Positions 17,645-26,392 of a stretch of 64,000 nt of DNA are shown piece after piece; within the stretch, counting starts at the first letter, position 1; every line of letters starts with the position of its first letter. Position numbers and translations under genes: made by a program. This DNA is from Nostoc sp. NIES-4103 (GTDB lineage: Bacteria > Cyanobacteriota > Cyanobacteriia > Cyanobacteriales > Nostocaceae): contig NZ_AP018288.1 in NCBI RefSeq assembly GCF_002368335.1, positions 5,041,902-5,105,901 on the forward strand, read 5' to 3'. The notes below the pieces were generated by a model, which was not told the origin of the DNA, searched no databases, and saw only the letters and a program-made list of their open reading frames with translations.

Positions 17645-19321
17645 ATGGCTAAGTCTGCAATGCTGGTATCTTTGCGACGCGCTTATAAAATTGCGAGAGC
17701 ATCGATCAAAATGGGTATTCCTACGGATGAATTAGTTGATATTTTAAAACAAAAAACTAATCGTCGGCGAATACTTTACGGAGGTTTAGGATTAGCAAGT
17801 GCATTAGCTGCGGCTACCTGGCATGGTGGACGTGATTCTACCGCTTTTGCCATCATTCCTAAAGTACTGGTGGTGGGTGCGGGAATTGCTGGATTGACTG
17901 CTGCTTACCGCTTGCGACAAGCTGGAGTTCCTGTAGACATCATTGAGGCTAGAAACCGTGTCGGGGGTCGGATACGTAGTTTATCGAACGCAGCAAATAC
18001 TGGCGTTACAGTAGAATTGGGTGGAGAATTTATTGATACAGATCATACAAGTTTGCAAAAATTAGCCACAGAACTAGGTTTGACAATAGCTGATTTAATT
18101 GCTGCTGATGAAGGATTAGTCAAAGAAACATGGTATTTTCAAGGACGTCAAATTTCGGAATTAGAAATTATTACTTACTTCATTCCTTTAGCACAGAAAA
18201 TTGAACAAGATTTAGCTGCTATTGGTGATGAATCTGTAAATTATCGTTCTCACAATCAAGCAGCGATCGCTTTAGATCATACATCAATTACACAGTACTT
18301 AGAACAAGCAAGGATTAATCCAATCCTGCAAGAAATGCTGGATGTTGCTTATACTGCTGAATATGGGCGAGAAGCCGCAGAACAATCTTGTTTAAATCTG
18401 CTGTTTTTGATTGGTACTAATACTGATGAATTTTCCGTTTATGGAGAGAGCGATGAACGCTACACCATTCGTGGTGGTAACCAACAAGTACCCCGTCTGT
18501 TAGCAAATTTTTTAGCAAATAGTATCGAAATAGATACAGAATTAGAAGCTATTAGTATTCGTCCAGATGGTCGCTATCGAGTTAGTTTACGGTCTGGCTA
18601 TAGAACTTTTAATCGTACCTACGAAAAAATTTTACTGGCATTACCTTTTAGCACTTTACGCTTAGTGGCGCTGAATGTCAATCTACCACGAGTCAAACAA
18701 AAAGCGATCGCTGAATTAGGATATGGTACAAATGCGAAATTAATTACAGGTTATCAACAAAAGTTGTGGCGGACTCGCTATAATTCAACAGCAGCAACGT
18801 TTATTGATACAGGTTACCAAAACACTTGGGAAGCCAGCCGTTATCAACTCAGCCCCAAAGGTGTGATTACTCAGTTTACTGGTGGTCAAAATGGTTTATC
18901 TTTGGGCAAAGGTTCAGCAGAATCTCAAGCCCAAATATTGCTGCCACAATTAGAGCAGATTTTCCCCAAAATTACAAAGCAGCGCCAAGGCCAAGCCATC
19001 CGCGCCTATTGGCCTGGTGAACAGTACACACAAGGCTCCTATAGTTGTTATTTGCTAGGACAGTGGACAACAATAGCTGGGTCTGAACAAAAACGTGTAG
19101 GCAATTTATTTTTTGCTGGTGAACACTGCTCCCAATCTTATCAAGGTTATATGGAAGGCGGCTGTCAAACAGGTGAAGTTGCAGCCAAGAGAATCCTTAA
19201 AGATTTAGGTTTGCCAAATATTCATATTCTACAGAAACAGCCAATTAATAATTATCAACCACATCGGTATCGCAAAATTCCAAGACATCAGCGTTTTTCT
19301 GACGACTTGACTCAAGAGTAA
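17645..19321 (+). CDS. FAD-dependent amine oxidase, probably Tat-exported
   Basis: This 558-residue flavin monoamine oxidase-like protein has FAD-binding VLVVGAGIAGLTAAYRLR plus IIEARNRVGGR (about 75-120). The C-terminal flavin motif is LFFAGEHCSQSYQGYMEGG. It probably oxidises an amine or L-amino acid to an imine with hydrogen peroxide. Residues about 40-60 hold NRRRILYGGLGLASALAAAT, a twin-arginine-like motif with a hydrophobic stretch, so a folded, cofactor-loaded enzyme may be exported. The Tat motif sits unusually far from the N-terminus. ATG 17645 is preferred over GTG 17636 because AGAGG lies about nine bases upstream. Sequence alone does not give the substrate. Confidence 0.9.
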   Translation: MAKSAMLVSLRRAYKIARASIKMGIPTDELVDILKQKTNRRRILYGGLGLASALAAATWHGGRDSTAFAIIPKVLVVGAGIAGLTAAYRLRQAGVPVDIIEARNRVGGRIRSLSNAANTGVTVELGGEFIDTDHTSLQKLATELGLTIADLIAADEGLVKETWYFQGRQISELEIITYFIPLAQKIEQDLAAIGDESVNYRSHNQAAIALDHTSITQYLEQARINPILQEMLDVAYTAEYGREAAEQSCLNLLFLIGTNTDEFSVYGESDERYTIRGGNQQVPRLLANFLANSIEIDTELEAISIRPDGRYRVSLRSGYRTFNRTYEKILLALPFSTLRLVALNVNLPRVKQKAIAELGYGTNAKLITGYQQKLWRTRYNSTAATFIDTGYQNTWEASRYQLSPKGVITQFTGGQNGLSLGKGSAESQAQILLPQLEQIFPKITKQRQGQAIRAYWPGEQYTQGSYSCYLLGQWTTIAGSEQKRVGNLFFAGEHCSQSYQGYMEGGCQTGEVAAKRILKDLGLPNIHILQKQPINNYQPHRYRKIPRHQRFSDDLTQE

Positions 19322-19427
19322 AGTTACTTACCTGGGCGATTAGAAATCTCGTCTACACGAGACTTTACCCACCTCCGTGGGTTTGAAATTGCTGATTTTG
19401 TGTTAGTCCGCGTTCGCGTAGCGTTCC

Positions 19428-19541
19428 CCAGGAAAGATTGTAGTTACCGGGTTTAATTGTGCCACCGTAGACGAAGATACCAGGGATATTCATGCGAGCG
19501 ATCGCTAGCATTGCCCCTGGCATATTTTTATCGCAACTACC
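19428..19541 (-). pseudogene. ilvD: Orphan fragment of dihydroxy-acid dehydratase (ilvD)
   Basis: The minus strand encodes, in one frame, GSCDKNMPGAMLAIARMN followed by IPGIFVYGGTIKPGNYN. This matches the conserved iron-sulfur-cluster region of IlvD (normally GGCDKNMPG), the branched-chain amino acid dehydratase. Only about 35 codons remain. The reading stops at a dispersed GCGTTCGCGTAGCG-type repeat on one side and has a TAA just upstream on the other. It cannot make an enzyme, so the functional gene must be elsewhere. It is best explained as a captured or decayed fragment. Confidence 0.8.
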
Positions 19542-19600
19542 ACTTTAATCGAACAATGGCTAAGCCTTTTTAGTAGACTTTTGAAGAAGAATTCAGAAGT

Positions 19601-19763
19601 CAGAATTCAGGAGTCAGAACAAGAGCGTGGGGGATTCAGACCCACCACTAATTGAAGACCACGCAAGAGCGAAGATTTAGTGGGGGTGCAAAAACGCGCC
19701 CTTTTCATCCGCCACTCGTACAGAATACCCAACTGAATTCTGACTCCTGACTCCTGAATTCTG
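19601..19763. repeat. Palindromic repeat with CAGAATTCAGGAGTCAG ends
   Basis: Perfect 17-bp inverted ends (19601-19617 and 19747-19763) enclose a 129-base core with GTGGGGGATTCAGACCCACC. The ends belong to the heptamer-like 'GACTCCT' repeat class. The core has no recognisable gene. The remaining 19764-20049 stretch also shows no gene. Confidence 0.7.
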
Positions 19764-20049
19764 TTTGATAAAGGTAAAGCTTTGGCTATTTAGTGGTATG
19801 CTTATTTCCCTTGTGCTGTATTAGATGGTTAAACATTCGACCAAGAAACACCAAAGGGATACCATCTATCTGAGTATATAGCAATCCTATTTGAGTTGTA
19901 AAAATTATCGAATTGCTAAAGCGCCAAGAACGCCAAGGAAAGAAAGAGAGAATTTCACGAATGATTTAGAACTATTATAATATGCTTTAGCATCAAATCA
20001 ACGCATTGTTAAGAGTTCCCTCTGTACCCAAGTCATTTCCCGAATCAAA

Positions 20050-20937
20050 TCAGATTACTGTGTCTTTTTTAATATCATTACGGAATGACGAATATTTATC
20101 TAAATCTTTGTAGCCAATAATTGCACGAATGTAAGGAAAAAACCAGTAGATAAACCAAAATTGACCAGAATGTCGTTTGAGAAATGCCGCCCAAATTTTG
20201 GGAGGAAAGGCTTTAACTTGGAATGCCCTGTGCAAACGTTCTCGTATGGGAAGGTTTGTGTCTACCCAACTACCTCGAACAGAGTTCCTCGAACATAGAC
20301 CAACATATCCTGAAGCTATCCATATTTTGCAACCTAATTTACGAGCTCTTAGTCCATAATCTATATCTGCCATTGTGTGGATAAAAATAGAATCTATATT
20401 ACCTACCTTTTCCACAACACTATGAGGAATGAGTACGATATTGCCCTGCATTGTGTCACACTCTTTTGGTTCATTTCCCGGTTCCACAGGATTAAATGTA
20501 TGGGAAAACATACGTTTTGAGCGTATCCTTCCTCCATAGGTATGCTTCCCTGTAATCGGATCTTTTACAGAACCAACAATTATAGAATCTGGATAACCAT
20601 GCTTTGCCAAGTCTTGGTGTGTACTCAGCAAATGAGATAGTCCATTAGGTTCAAGTAAAGTGTCATCATTCAGCCAAACATAGTAATCATAACCTTGTTT
20701 GAGCGCATGAGAAAATGCTAAACGCATTCCCCCAGCCCAGAATAAATCTCCATTTCCCTGAATAATGTTCACTTTTGGATAGCTATGACTGACAGCTTCG
20801 GAAGTACCATCAGAACTTCCATCATCAACAAGATAAACATCAAAATTTGCATTTTGTTGATAAAGAAATTCAAGGCAAGCTAAAGTAATGTTACGTCTAT
20901 TATGACAAGTGATAAGTATAGCTAAATTTTCTGACAT
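20050..20937 (-). CDS. Family 2 glycosyltransferase
   Basis: This 295-residue GT-A fold enzyme opens with LAILITCHNRRNITLACLEF. Nucleotide-sugar motifs are YLVDDGSSDGT (about 35-45) and the metal-binding-like YVWLNDDTLLEP (about 83). The C-terminal GLRARKLGCKIWIASGYVG and a weakly hydrophobic tail resemble rhamnosyltransferase-like GT2 members. It probably adds a sugar to a surface polysaccharide or glycolipid at the cytosolic face. ATG 20937 begins the conserved domain; an upstream ATG at 20982 would add 15 poorly conserved residues. A sulfotransferase gene on the same strand 490 bases upstream suggests shared glycan work, though they are not tightly linked. Confidence 0.87.
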   Translation of the reverse strand: MSENLAILITCHNRRNITLACLEFLYQQNANFDVYLVDDGSSDGTSEAVSHSYPKVNIIQGNGDLFWAGGMRLAFSHALKQGYDYYVWLNDDTLLEPNGLSHLLSTHQDLAKHGYPDSIIVGSVKDPITGKHTYGGRIRSKRMFSHTFNPVEPGNEPKECDTMQGNIVLIPHSVVEKVGNIDSIFIHTMADIDYGLRARKLGCKIWIASGYVGLCSRNSVRGSWVDTNLPIRERLHRAFQVKAFPPKIWAAFLKRHSGQFWFIYWFFPYIRAIIGYKDLDKYSSFRNDIKKDTVI

Positions 20938-21208
20938 ACAGCGTATTTCAGGTTTATAAGGTACAGTAGTAAAAGTACGCAAACCTGTTTTTTAAAAGTG
21001 TGGGATTAATCGAATCAAACGTATCAGCAGGAACGGTATAAACCTAGTGTAACTTACTTATCTGCTATCTGTTGTATCACTTGAAAACATAGTATGAGAG
21101 TATGCTTTAAAACTTGGTTACTATTGTAATAAAGTTCACAAATTTTACGCTTACAAATGAGATGAGGATAAGCTTTTGGGAGCAACGCTTCGGAGAGTGA
21201 GATGGCAG

Positions 21209-21319
21209 AGCTGGGGGAGCTGGGGAGGCTGGGGAGGCTGGGGAAGAGGAATAAATTAAGTGTATTTTTCATATTTTAAGTAGCAAAAAGGACTATATTT
21301 TCTCTTTTCTCCCCCAGCT
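21209..21319. repeat. Inverted repeat AGCTGGGGGAG within G/C-rich repeats
   Basis: AGCTGGGGGAG (21209-21219) and CTCCCCCAGCT (21309-21319) are perfect inverted repeats, each leading into GGGGAGGCT / CCCCAGCTA tandem units. An open frame over this DNA reads as Leu/Pro/Ser low complexity and is not believed. The rest of the 20938-21424 gap shows no gene. Confidence 0.65.
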
Positions 21320-21424
21320 ACCCCAGCTACCCCCGCTCCCAAGCGCTCATTTCACGATGATCTCACGCTCTTTGCGCGTTGCTCCCTAAGCTTTTCTAGT
21401 TTTTGACCTATCATAATTCTACTT

Positions 21425-22354
21425 TTAAACTTTGGATGATTGGAAATAGCCGTATTTTCTCAGCAAAGGCCAAGTTAAGCTACTAACAATAGCTTTATCT
21501 ATAGGTTTCATTCCTTTTTTCCATCTATCATCTAACCGTAAATCCACTAAACCTTTTTTAGTAGTGCTACTTGGGCTTCCCCCAAATATGTGATTAACAG
21601 ACAATTTGGCTTGATTATCTTCTATAAAATTAATATTTGCTTCTTCTTCTTGCAAGAAGTTTAGTAATGCTTGCAAACCTGTTTTTGGGTTTTGAATAAA
21701 ATCTTCATAGTTTATTCTCATGTAACGTTCAGGAGACCGTTTTAAGAACATCTCTACTGCTGAATTTTTCAAAGTCCAAGATAAAGCACCATGTACAGGA
21801 TTATACCACTGGCTTAATGGTTCATTCTTGGCTTTATGTTGTTGCAAAGAGTAACAAACAGCGTAAGACTCACGCACTAAATGAACAACATATAAATCAA
21901 TATTATCAAGCTTTGTTAAAGTACTACCATACCAAATAAGTTTTGAAGAATCAACAATTACCTTAGCACCAGTGCAAGATTGAATTGCTTGATAAAGCTT
22001 TTCTAGACTTGTGATATATTCTCCAGCACTGTCTTTTAATGAAGATTCTGTCAAATTTCCCAAAGATTTAATAAATAAAGTTCGTGTTTCTTGTTGTAAT
22101 CTAGCTATTTTATGATAATCAATTTTTTCAATACCACCAAAAGCTTGATTTAGTATATTTTGCCAATATCCACATTCCTTAAATAAAGCACCACATGCAC
22201 ATGGGTTATCTTTTATTAAACCATCTTGCCAAATAAACTTTATTTCTCCAACAGTAACAAAACCATCTATTTGCCCCAATAACCTGTTGAGAATTGTACT
22301 ACCGCTGCGTTCAAAACCTGCTATATACAGTACTTTAATTTTTTGATTCTGCAT
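21425..22354 (-). CDS. Sulfotransferase family protein
   Basis: This 309-residue PAPS-dependent sulfotransferase-like protein has the 5'-phosphosulfate loop FERSGSTILNRLL near residue 12. The 3'-phosphate segments are VIVDSSKLIWYG (about 175) and VVHLVRESYAVCYS (about 195). The Cys pair in NPCACGALFKECGYW resembles other bacterial carbohydrate sulfotransferases. It would sulfate a glycan, lipid or small molecule, perhaps the product of the nearby glycosyltransferase. ATG 22354 is used because AGAGG lies nine bases upstream; a TTG at 22363 is the alternative. The start abuts transposon debris. Confidence 0.85.
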   Translation of the reverse strand: MQNQKIKVLYIAGFERSGSTILNRLLGQIDGFVTVGEIKFIWQDGLIKDNPCACGALFKECGYWQNILNQAFGGIEKIDYHKIARLQQETRTLFIKSLGNLTESSLKDSAGEYITSLEKLYQAIQSCTGAKVIVDSSKLIWYGSTLTKLDNIDLYVVHLVRESYAVCYSLQQHKAKNEPLSQWYNPVHGALSWTLKNSAVEMFLKRSPERYMRINYEDFIQNPKTGLQALLNFLQEEEANINFIEDNQAKLSVNHIFGGSPSSTTKKGLVDLRLDDRWKKGMKPIDKAIVSSLTWPLLRKYGYFQSSKV

Positions 22355-22404
22355 TTTAAGCAACCTCTAATATATTCAAATTTATTTGAACAGTGATGAA
22401 ACTT

Positions 22405-22548
22405 TATATCAGCAGAGACTATCTTTATAATCAAATTCAGGCTGGCATTTATATCTGCATGGATCAGCAATCCACTCTTAGATTTGTACCACACCTTGTC
22501 GATTATTTTACCACTAAAACTATGTTTCTCGTCTTTTTTTGTTTGCAT
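22405..22548 (-). pseudogene. tnpB C-terminal remnant (IS200/IS605-type)
   Basis: The minus strand reads HSFSGKIIDKVWYKSKSG then LLIHADINASLNLIIKIV. This matches the end of TnpB/OrfB proteins, where a final aspartate of the RuvC-like site lies in the INAD[V/I]N segment. Only about 48 codons are left, and the zinc-finger and most of the nuclease core are missing. The upstream side is cut exactly where a MITE-like element (22548-22644) begins, and the sulfotransferase starts just downstream. No transposition or guide-RNA function can remain. Confidence 0.78.
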
Positions 22549-22644
22549 GAGGTACAAAAGTTACGGGTTTTGAGGCAGGAGGCAGGAGGCAGAAACTCTC
22601 CATATCTTTATATCTGATGAATTAGTTCTACGTTTTGTACCTCA
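22548..22644. mobile_element. 97-bp MITE-like element with TGAGGTACAAAA ends
   Basis: Perfect inverted ends TGAGGTACAAAA (22548-22559) and TTTTGTACCTCA (22633-22644) flank a short core with a triple GGCAGGA repeat. It separates the tnpB remnant from another transposase remnant and has presumably inserted into or beside them. It has no coding capacity. Confidence 0.8.
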
Positions 22645-22658
22645 TTTACTTGCAAACT

Positions 22659-22875
22659 GCTGTAATGCGTTCATGTAATAGGGGTAATGCCCAACTTCCT
22701 CTTACTTGGGGAATCCAAACTATAGTACTATAGCCTTGTCCCAAGGTTACTGGCTTTGAACCGCACATTGGTTGCGCTTGATGTTCATAGGTACATTCTT
22801 TAGAGTGTGAAAGCTTCCAGTCTTGGCCAAGCTGTATGGTCTCCTGCTAGAACAATTGGCTCTGTGTGCGGAATT
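22659..22875 (-). pseudogene. DDE transposase remnant with a frameshift
   Basis: The minus strand reads EPIVLAGDHTAWPRLEAFTL and then, after a one-base frame change, KECTYEHQAQPMCGSKPVTL-GQGYSTIVWIPQ-GSWALPLLHERIT. The D-H-T-x-W-P-R, T-Y-E-H-Q and G-Q-G-Y-S-T segments are familiar from a cyanobacterial DDE transposase family (IS4/IS701-like). Only about 70 codons survive, with a stop and frameshift in the middle, so it is dead. It lies between the MITE-like element and glgA. Confidence 0.78.
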
Positions 22876-22969
22876 TATTTAGTTGACACCTATGCTTGGG
22901 GGTTCCCCCCCTATGAGCGATTGTCGCGCATGATTTCCCGACAGCCTTTGCGACTGGCGTTCAACAACT

Positions 22970-24430
22970 TCAAGCGGGATGATTTATTTCTTGGAGTTCT
23001 TTTTCTGGTTCGTCAACTACTGGTTCTGGCTGCGGTGTTTGTTCCTCTTCTTCTTCTGGCAAACCGTAAATTGACCTGTATAACTTCACATATTGCTTGG
23101 CAGATTGATACCAACTGAAATCTTGACTCATGCCACGTTTCTGGAGTTCTTGCCATTGGGGTTTGAAACGGAAGCCTTCCCAAGCCCTAATCATGCTGGT
23201 GAACAAGTCTAGGGGTTCATAACGGTCAAAGCAATAACCAGTACCAGCTGCATTCATCGGGTCATAGTGCGATACTGTATCAACTAATCCCCCTGTACGG
23301 CGAACAATGGGCACAGAACCGTAACGTAAAGCCATCATTTGGCTGATACCGCAAGGTTCAAAACGGCTGGGCATCAAGAAGGCATCAGTACCAGCATAGA
23401 TGCGGCGTGACAGAGCATCATTATAAAGTAGATAAGTTGCCATGCGTCCAGGATAGCGGGATGCTAGCTGCCACATTTGAGTTTCATAGTAGCGATCGCC
23501 TGTCCCCAAAAGTACAAACTGGGCATCTGTATACGCCAAAAAACGATCTAGAATTTGTATTACTAAATCTAGCCCTTTTTGTTCTACTAACCTTGTCACC
23601 ATGCCAATTAAGAAGGCATTAGAATTAACTTCTAATCCTACTTCTTCTTGCAGAGAAACTTTGTTAGCTTTGCGTTTCTCTAGTGTATCGGCTGTAAAAG
23701 TTTGAGCAATGTACTTATCATTTGCTGGGTTATAAACCTCGGTATCAATACCATTAACAATCCCAGATAATTTACCACTAATAAAAGACAGCAAACCTTC
23801 TAATGTTTCACCATAAGTCGCTGTTTTGATTTGTTCAGCATATGTCGGAGAAACTGTATTTACCCTATCAGCATATTGCACAGCCGCTGCCATTGTGTTG
23901 TGTCCTTGCATATACCAGGGACACCAAGTAATTTTCTCCAAATACCAACGCCACGGCCCTTGATAAGCCAAGTTATGAATGGTAAAAACAGTGGTTATAT
24001 CTGGATCTTGGTGCAACCACACAGGAATCATACCTGTGTGCCAATCGTGGCAATGGACGATTTGTGGTTTCCAGTAATTCCAGCAAAATTCAGCTGCACC
24101 ATTAGCAAATAAGGTAAACCGCCAGTGTTCATCTTCCCCATCATAAATCCGGCGGGGCGTGAAGGCAGGATGTCCAAATAAGTACAAGGGAACATCAGTA
24201 CCAGGCAAAACGCTTTCGTAAACGGCAAAGTCCTGGAACATGGCATAACCCCACCAAATAGGGTCTTTGGGAATCTCCATTTTGTCTGGTAGGAAGCCAT
24301 AGTAAGGCATGAATATCCGCACATCATGCCCCATTTGTTTTAAGATTTTGGGCAATGCTCCCACAACATCACCCATTCCTCCTACTTTCGCAACGGGAGC
24401 TGCCTCTGCTGCAACGAATAGAATTCGCAT
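22970..24430 (-). CDS. glgA: Glycogen synthase (ADP-glucose)
   Basis: This 486-residue GT5 enzyme extends alpha-1,4-glucan chains from ADP-glucose, the main carbon store of cyanobacteria. The N-terminal MRILFVAAEAAPVAKVGGMG holds the KxGG substrate loop. HCHDWHTGMIPVWL, TIHNLAYQG and NGIDTEVYNP are conserved core segments. The C-terminal half carries GTGDRYYETQM, MPSRFEPCGISQMMALRYGS and RRTGGLVDTV. The last ~20 residues are a Glu/Pro-rich tail. Cyanobacteria often have two glgA paralogues; I cannot say which this is. hemC lies upstream on the same strand but 250 bases of repeats separate them. Confidence 0.96.
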   Translation of the reverse strand: MRILFVAAEAAPVAKVGGMGDVVGALPKILKQMGHDVRIFMPYYGFLPDKMEIPKDPIWWGYAMFQDFAVYESVLPGTDVPLYLFGHPAFTPRRIYDGEDEHWRFTLFANGAAEFCWNYWKPQIVHCHDWHTGMIPVWLHQDPDITTVFTIHNLAYQGPWRWYLEKITWCPWYMQGHNTMAAAVQYADRVNTVSPTYAEQIKTATYGETLEGLLSFISGKLSGIVNGIDTEVYNPANDKYIAQTFTADTLEKRKANKVSLQEEVGLEVNSNAFLIGMVTRLVEQKGLDLVIQILDRFLAYTDAQFVLLGTGDRYYETQMWQLASRYPGRMATYLLYNDALSRRIYAGTDAFLMPSRFEPCGISQMMALRYGSVPIVRRTGGLVDTVSHYDPMNAAGTGYCFDRYEPLDLFTSMIRAWEGFRFKPQWQELQKRGMSQDFSWYQSAKQYVKLYRSIYGLPEEEEEQTPQPEPVVDEPEKELQEINHPA

Positions 24431-24474
24431 GGTAATTTTATTTTCCCCTGTTTTGGTTAGACAGTTGATCGGTA

Positions 24475-24595
24475 GTTAGTTGATAGTTGTCAGTTGTCAT
24501 TTGTTAATTGTCAGTAGTCAGTTGTTGGTTGTTCTTGACCACTAACCACTGACTACTGACTACTGACCACTGACCACTGACTACTGACCCTTCGG
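24475..24595. repeat. Heptamer repeats TTGTCAG / ACTGACT around a loose palindrome
   Basis: TAGTTGTCAGTTGTCA-type units on the left and ACTGACTACTGACC-type units on the right are approximate reverse complements, so the tract can fold on itself. It fills most of the glgA-hemC gap. Next to it (24596-24650) is a CCCTTCGGGTTCGCC-type repeat seen widely in such genomes. Confidence 0.75.
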
Positions 24596-24684
24596 GTTCG
24601 CCAGTTGCTCATGGGGGAAACCCCCTCTTGGCCGCACTGGCTCACCACTGATTACTTATCTAATCACATCGCTTGCTCAATAAT

Positions 24685-25656
24685 TTAAGAACCGCGCTGA
24701 ATTTCAGCAAAGATTTCTGAGAGAATTTCTTGCGCTCCCTGTTGCCGCAGCAAGTGTGCTAGTTCTGTACCAATGGCTTCGGCGTTGCTGGCTTTGCCTG
24801 TGATACTGTCTTTTACCAACTTTTGACCATCCACACTAGCGACTATACCTGTTAATGTTAAATTATCACCTTCGATTTCTGTATTTACACCAATAGGTAC
24901 TTGACAGCCGCCTTCTAGATCCCGTAGGAATGCTCTTTCGGCAAGACAACGATCGCGTGTTGGGGGATGTTCGATAGCTTTGAGTAGGGAGATTAATTCA
25001 CTATCGTCAGCACGGCATTCTATCCCTAACGCTCCTTGTCCAACGGCGTGGAGGGAAACTTCTTTAGGTAGAACTTGATGGATGCGATCGCTCATTCCCA
25101 ATCTTTCTAACCCTGCTGCTGCTAAAATCAAAGCATCGTACTCGCCTGCATCCAGTTTTGCCAAGCGTGTATTCAAGTTGCCCCGCACATCTTTAAATGT
25201 AAAGTGAGGAAATTGGTGGCGTAACTGTGCTAGTCGCCGCAGCGAAGATGTACCGATGACTGCACCTGCTGGCAAAGTGTCAATTTGTTTGTCTTTATAC
25301 TTGTCATGCACCACCAAAGCATCTGCTGGATTTTCCCGTTCTGTAATCGCTGCTAAGGTTAACCCTTCTGGTAAATGAGTCGGCAAATCCTTGAGGGAAT
25401 GAACTGCAAAGTCAATCTCTCGGTTGAGCATTCCCACTTCCAGTTCTTTGGTAAACAGTCCTTTATCGCCAATCTTGGCTAATGCTACATCCAAGATTTT
25501 GTCGCCTTGGGTAGACATGGTATGGACTTCAAAAGTAATATCTGGATAGCTTTTCTTGAGTTGCTCTTGTACCCAATAGGTCTGAACCAGAGCAAGTTGG
25601 CTTTTGCGAGAACCAATACGGATAGTGCGGGTGGCACTAGAAATAACTGAAGTCAT
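24685..25656 (-). CDS. hemC: Hydroxymethylbilane synthase (porphobilinogen deaminase)
   Basis: This enzyme condenses four porphobilinogens into hydroxymethylbilane for haem, chlorophyll and bilin synthesis. The start TIRIGSRKSQLALVQTYWV and the dipyrromethane-cofactor cysteine in RDLEGGCQVPIG are diagnostic. KDLPTHLPEGL, GTSSLRRLAQL and DVRGNLNTRLAKLD are substrate-binding segments. ATG 25656 gives 323 residues, the usual cyanobacterial length. An ATG at 25695 would add 13 residues of no conserved kind. It is a housekeeping gene without partners here, although acsF of the same pathway lies 30 kb away. Confidence 0.96.
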   Translation of the reverse strand: MTSVISSATRTIRIGSRKSQLALVQTYWVQEQLKKSYPDITFEVHTMSTQGDKILDVALAKIGDKGLFTKELEVGMLNREIDFAVHSLKDLPTHLPEGLTLAAITERENPADALVVHDKYKDKQIDTLPAGAVIGTSSLRRLAQLRHQFPHFTFKDVRGNLNTRLAKLDAGEYDALILAAAGLERLGMSDRIHQVLPKEVSLHAVGQGALGIECRADDSELISLLKAIEHPPTRDRCLAERAFLRDLEGGCQVPIGVNTEIEGDNLTLTGIVASVDGQKLVKDSITGKASNAEAIGTELAHLLRQQGAQEILSEIFAEIQRGS

Positions 25657-25841
25657 AAAACAATATGTCAAACCAGGCGATAATTTCACTTTCATCTAGA
25701 CTACCGCAGTGGGTGCCTTACCGGATTGCGATCGCTTAATTAACCTAAAATTTATTTTTACTTCCCTTTACATTTATTTACATTGTTTCAATTTCTCAAC
25801 TGCTACCTCCATCACTCTTGGCTCCTTACTCAACACTACTG

Positions 25842-26246
25842 TTAAAGGTCGCCTTGGAGATATTCTTGTAATTCTTGGGTGCGCTGTTTTGTATTTTTTT
25901 CCAGACAGCCGAAATAAATAGTAGGAGCAACACTTCCTCCTTCATATTCACTTTTCTCAAACTCACAACTAGTATCTCGAAACTTAATCCACGCTGACTG
26001 TGCAGCAATCAATTTCTGTTTTCTAGACCTTGACAACTTTGGTAACAATTGTTGATAAACTTTATTTAATTTTTGATCAGCATTTTGATAAGACAACTGG
26101 GCACATCTATTAATTTCTAATTGAGTTTGAGCATGATTGCAGTTGAGTTGTTGAGCTAATTGCATTTTACTTGCTGCGATCGCAGTATAAATATTCAAAC
26201 TGCTAAAACTTGCCATACTGACAAACAAAAGTATGAAATGACGCAT
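25842..26246 (-). CDS. DUF1311 / LprI-like small exported protein
   Basis: This 134-residue protein has a signal peptide of about 24 residues (hydrophobic MRHFILLFVSMASFSSLNIY), then the DUF1311 pattern. The pattern has paired cysteines in CNHAQTQLEINRCAQLSY and a central LNKVYQQLLPKLS. AAQSAWIKFRDTSCEFEKSE follows and a last cysteine sits in YFGCLEK. Family members are periplasmic and some are described as lysozyme-inhibitor-like. The role here is unknown. It is divergent from the metal-efflux operon and shares its upstream region, including the TTTCAT direct repeat, so co-regulation is possible. Confidence 0.8.
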   Translation of the reverse strand: MRHFILLFVSMASFSSLNIYTAIAASKMQLAQQLNCNHAQTQLEINRCAQLSYQNADQKLNKVYQQLLPKLSRSRKQKLIAAQSAWIKFRDTSCEFEKSEYEGGSVAPTIYFGCLEKNTKQRTQELQEYLQGDL

Positions 26247-26273
26247 ATGATATCAGGAATTGTTCAAGCTTGA

Positions 26274-26290
26274 TTTCATCTTAATTTCAT
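26274..26290. promoter_or_regulatory. TTTCAT-N5-TTTCAT direct repeat (CopR-like box)
   Basis: Two TTTCAT hexamers lie 11 bases apart centre to centre with CTTAA between them, about 100 bases upstream of the efflux adaptor start and 28 bases from the divergent DUF1311 start. OmpR-type regulators bind such head-to-tail repeats. As I recall, the CopR site of Synechocystis has this same form. The response regulator encoded at 31794-32498 is the obvious candidate to bind it. Confidence 0.7.
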
Positions 26291-26392
26291 TTTTAGATGA
26301 AAGACTAGTAAAAGAGTGCATTTTTACAAGTTAAAAGCACTTTTGAGCGATCGCCATTCCTTCCGTCCCATACTTAAGGACTTTTGATAGCG

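Noticed and set aside
21054..21272. 72-codon minus-strand frame starting MKNTLNLFLFPSLPSLPSSP
   Set aside because: Its N-terminal third is the G/C-rich CTGGGGAGG repeat and the rest shows no motif; more likely repeat DNA than a gene.
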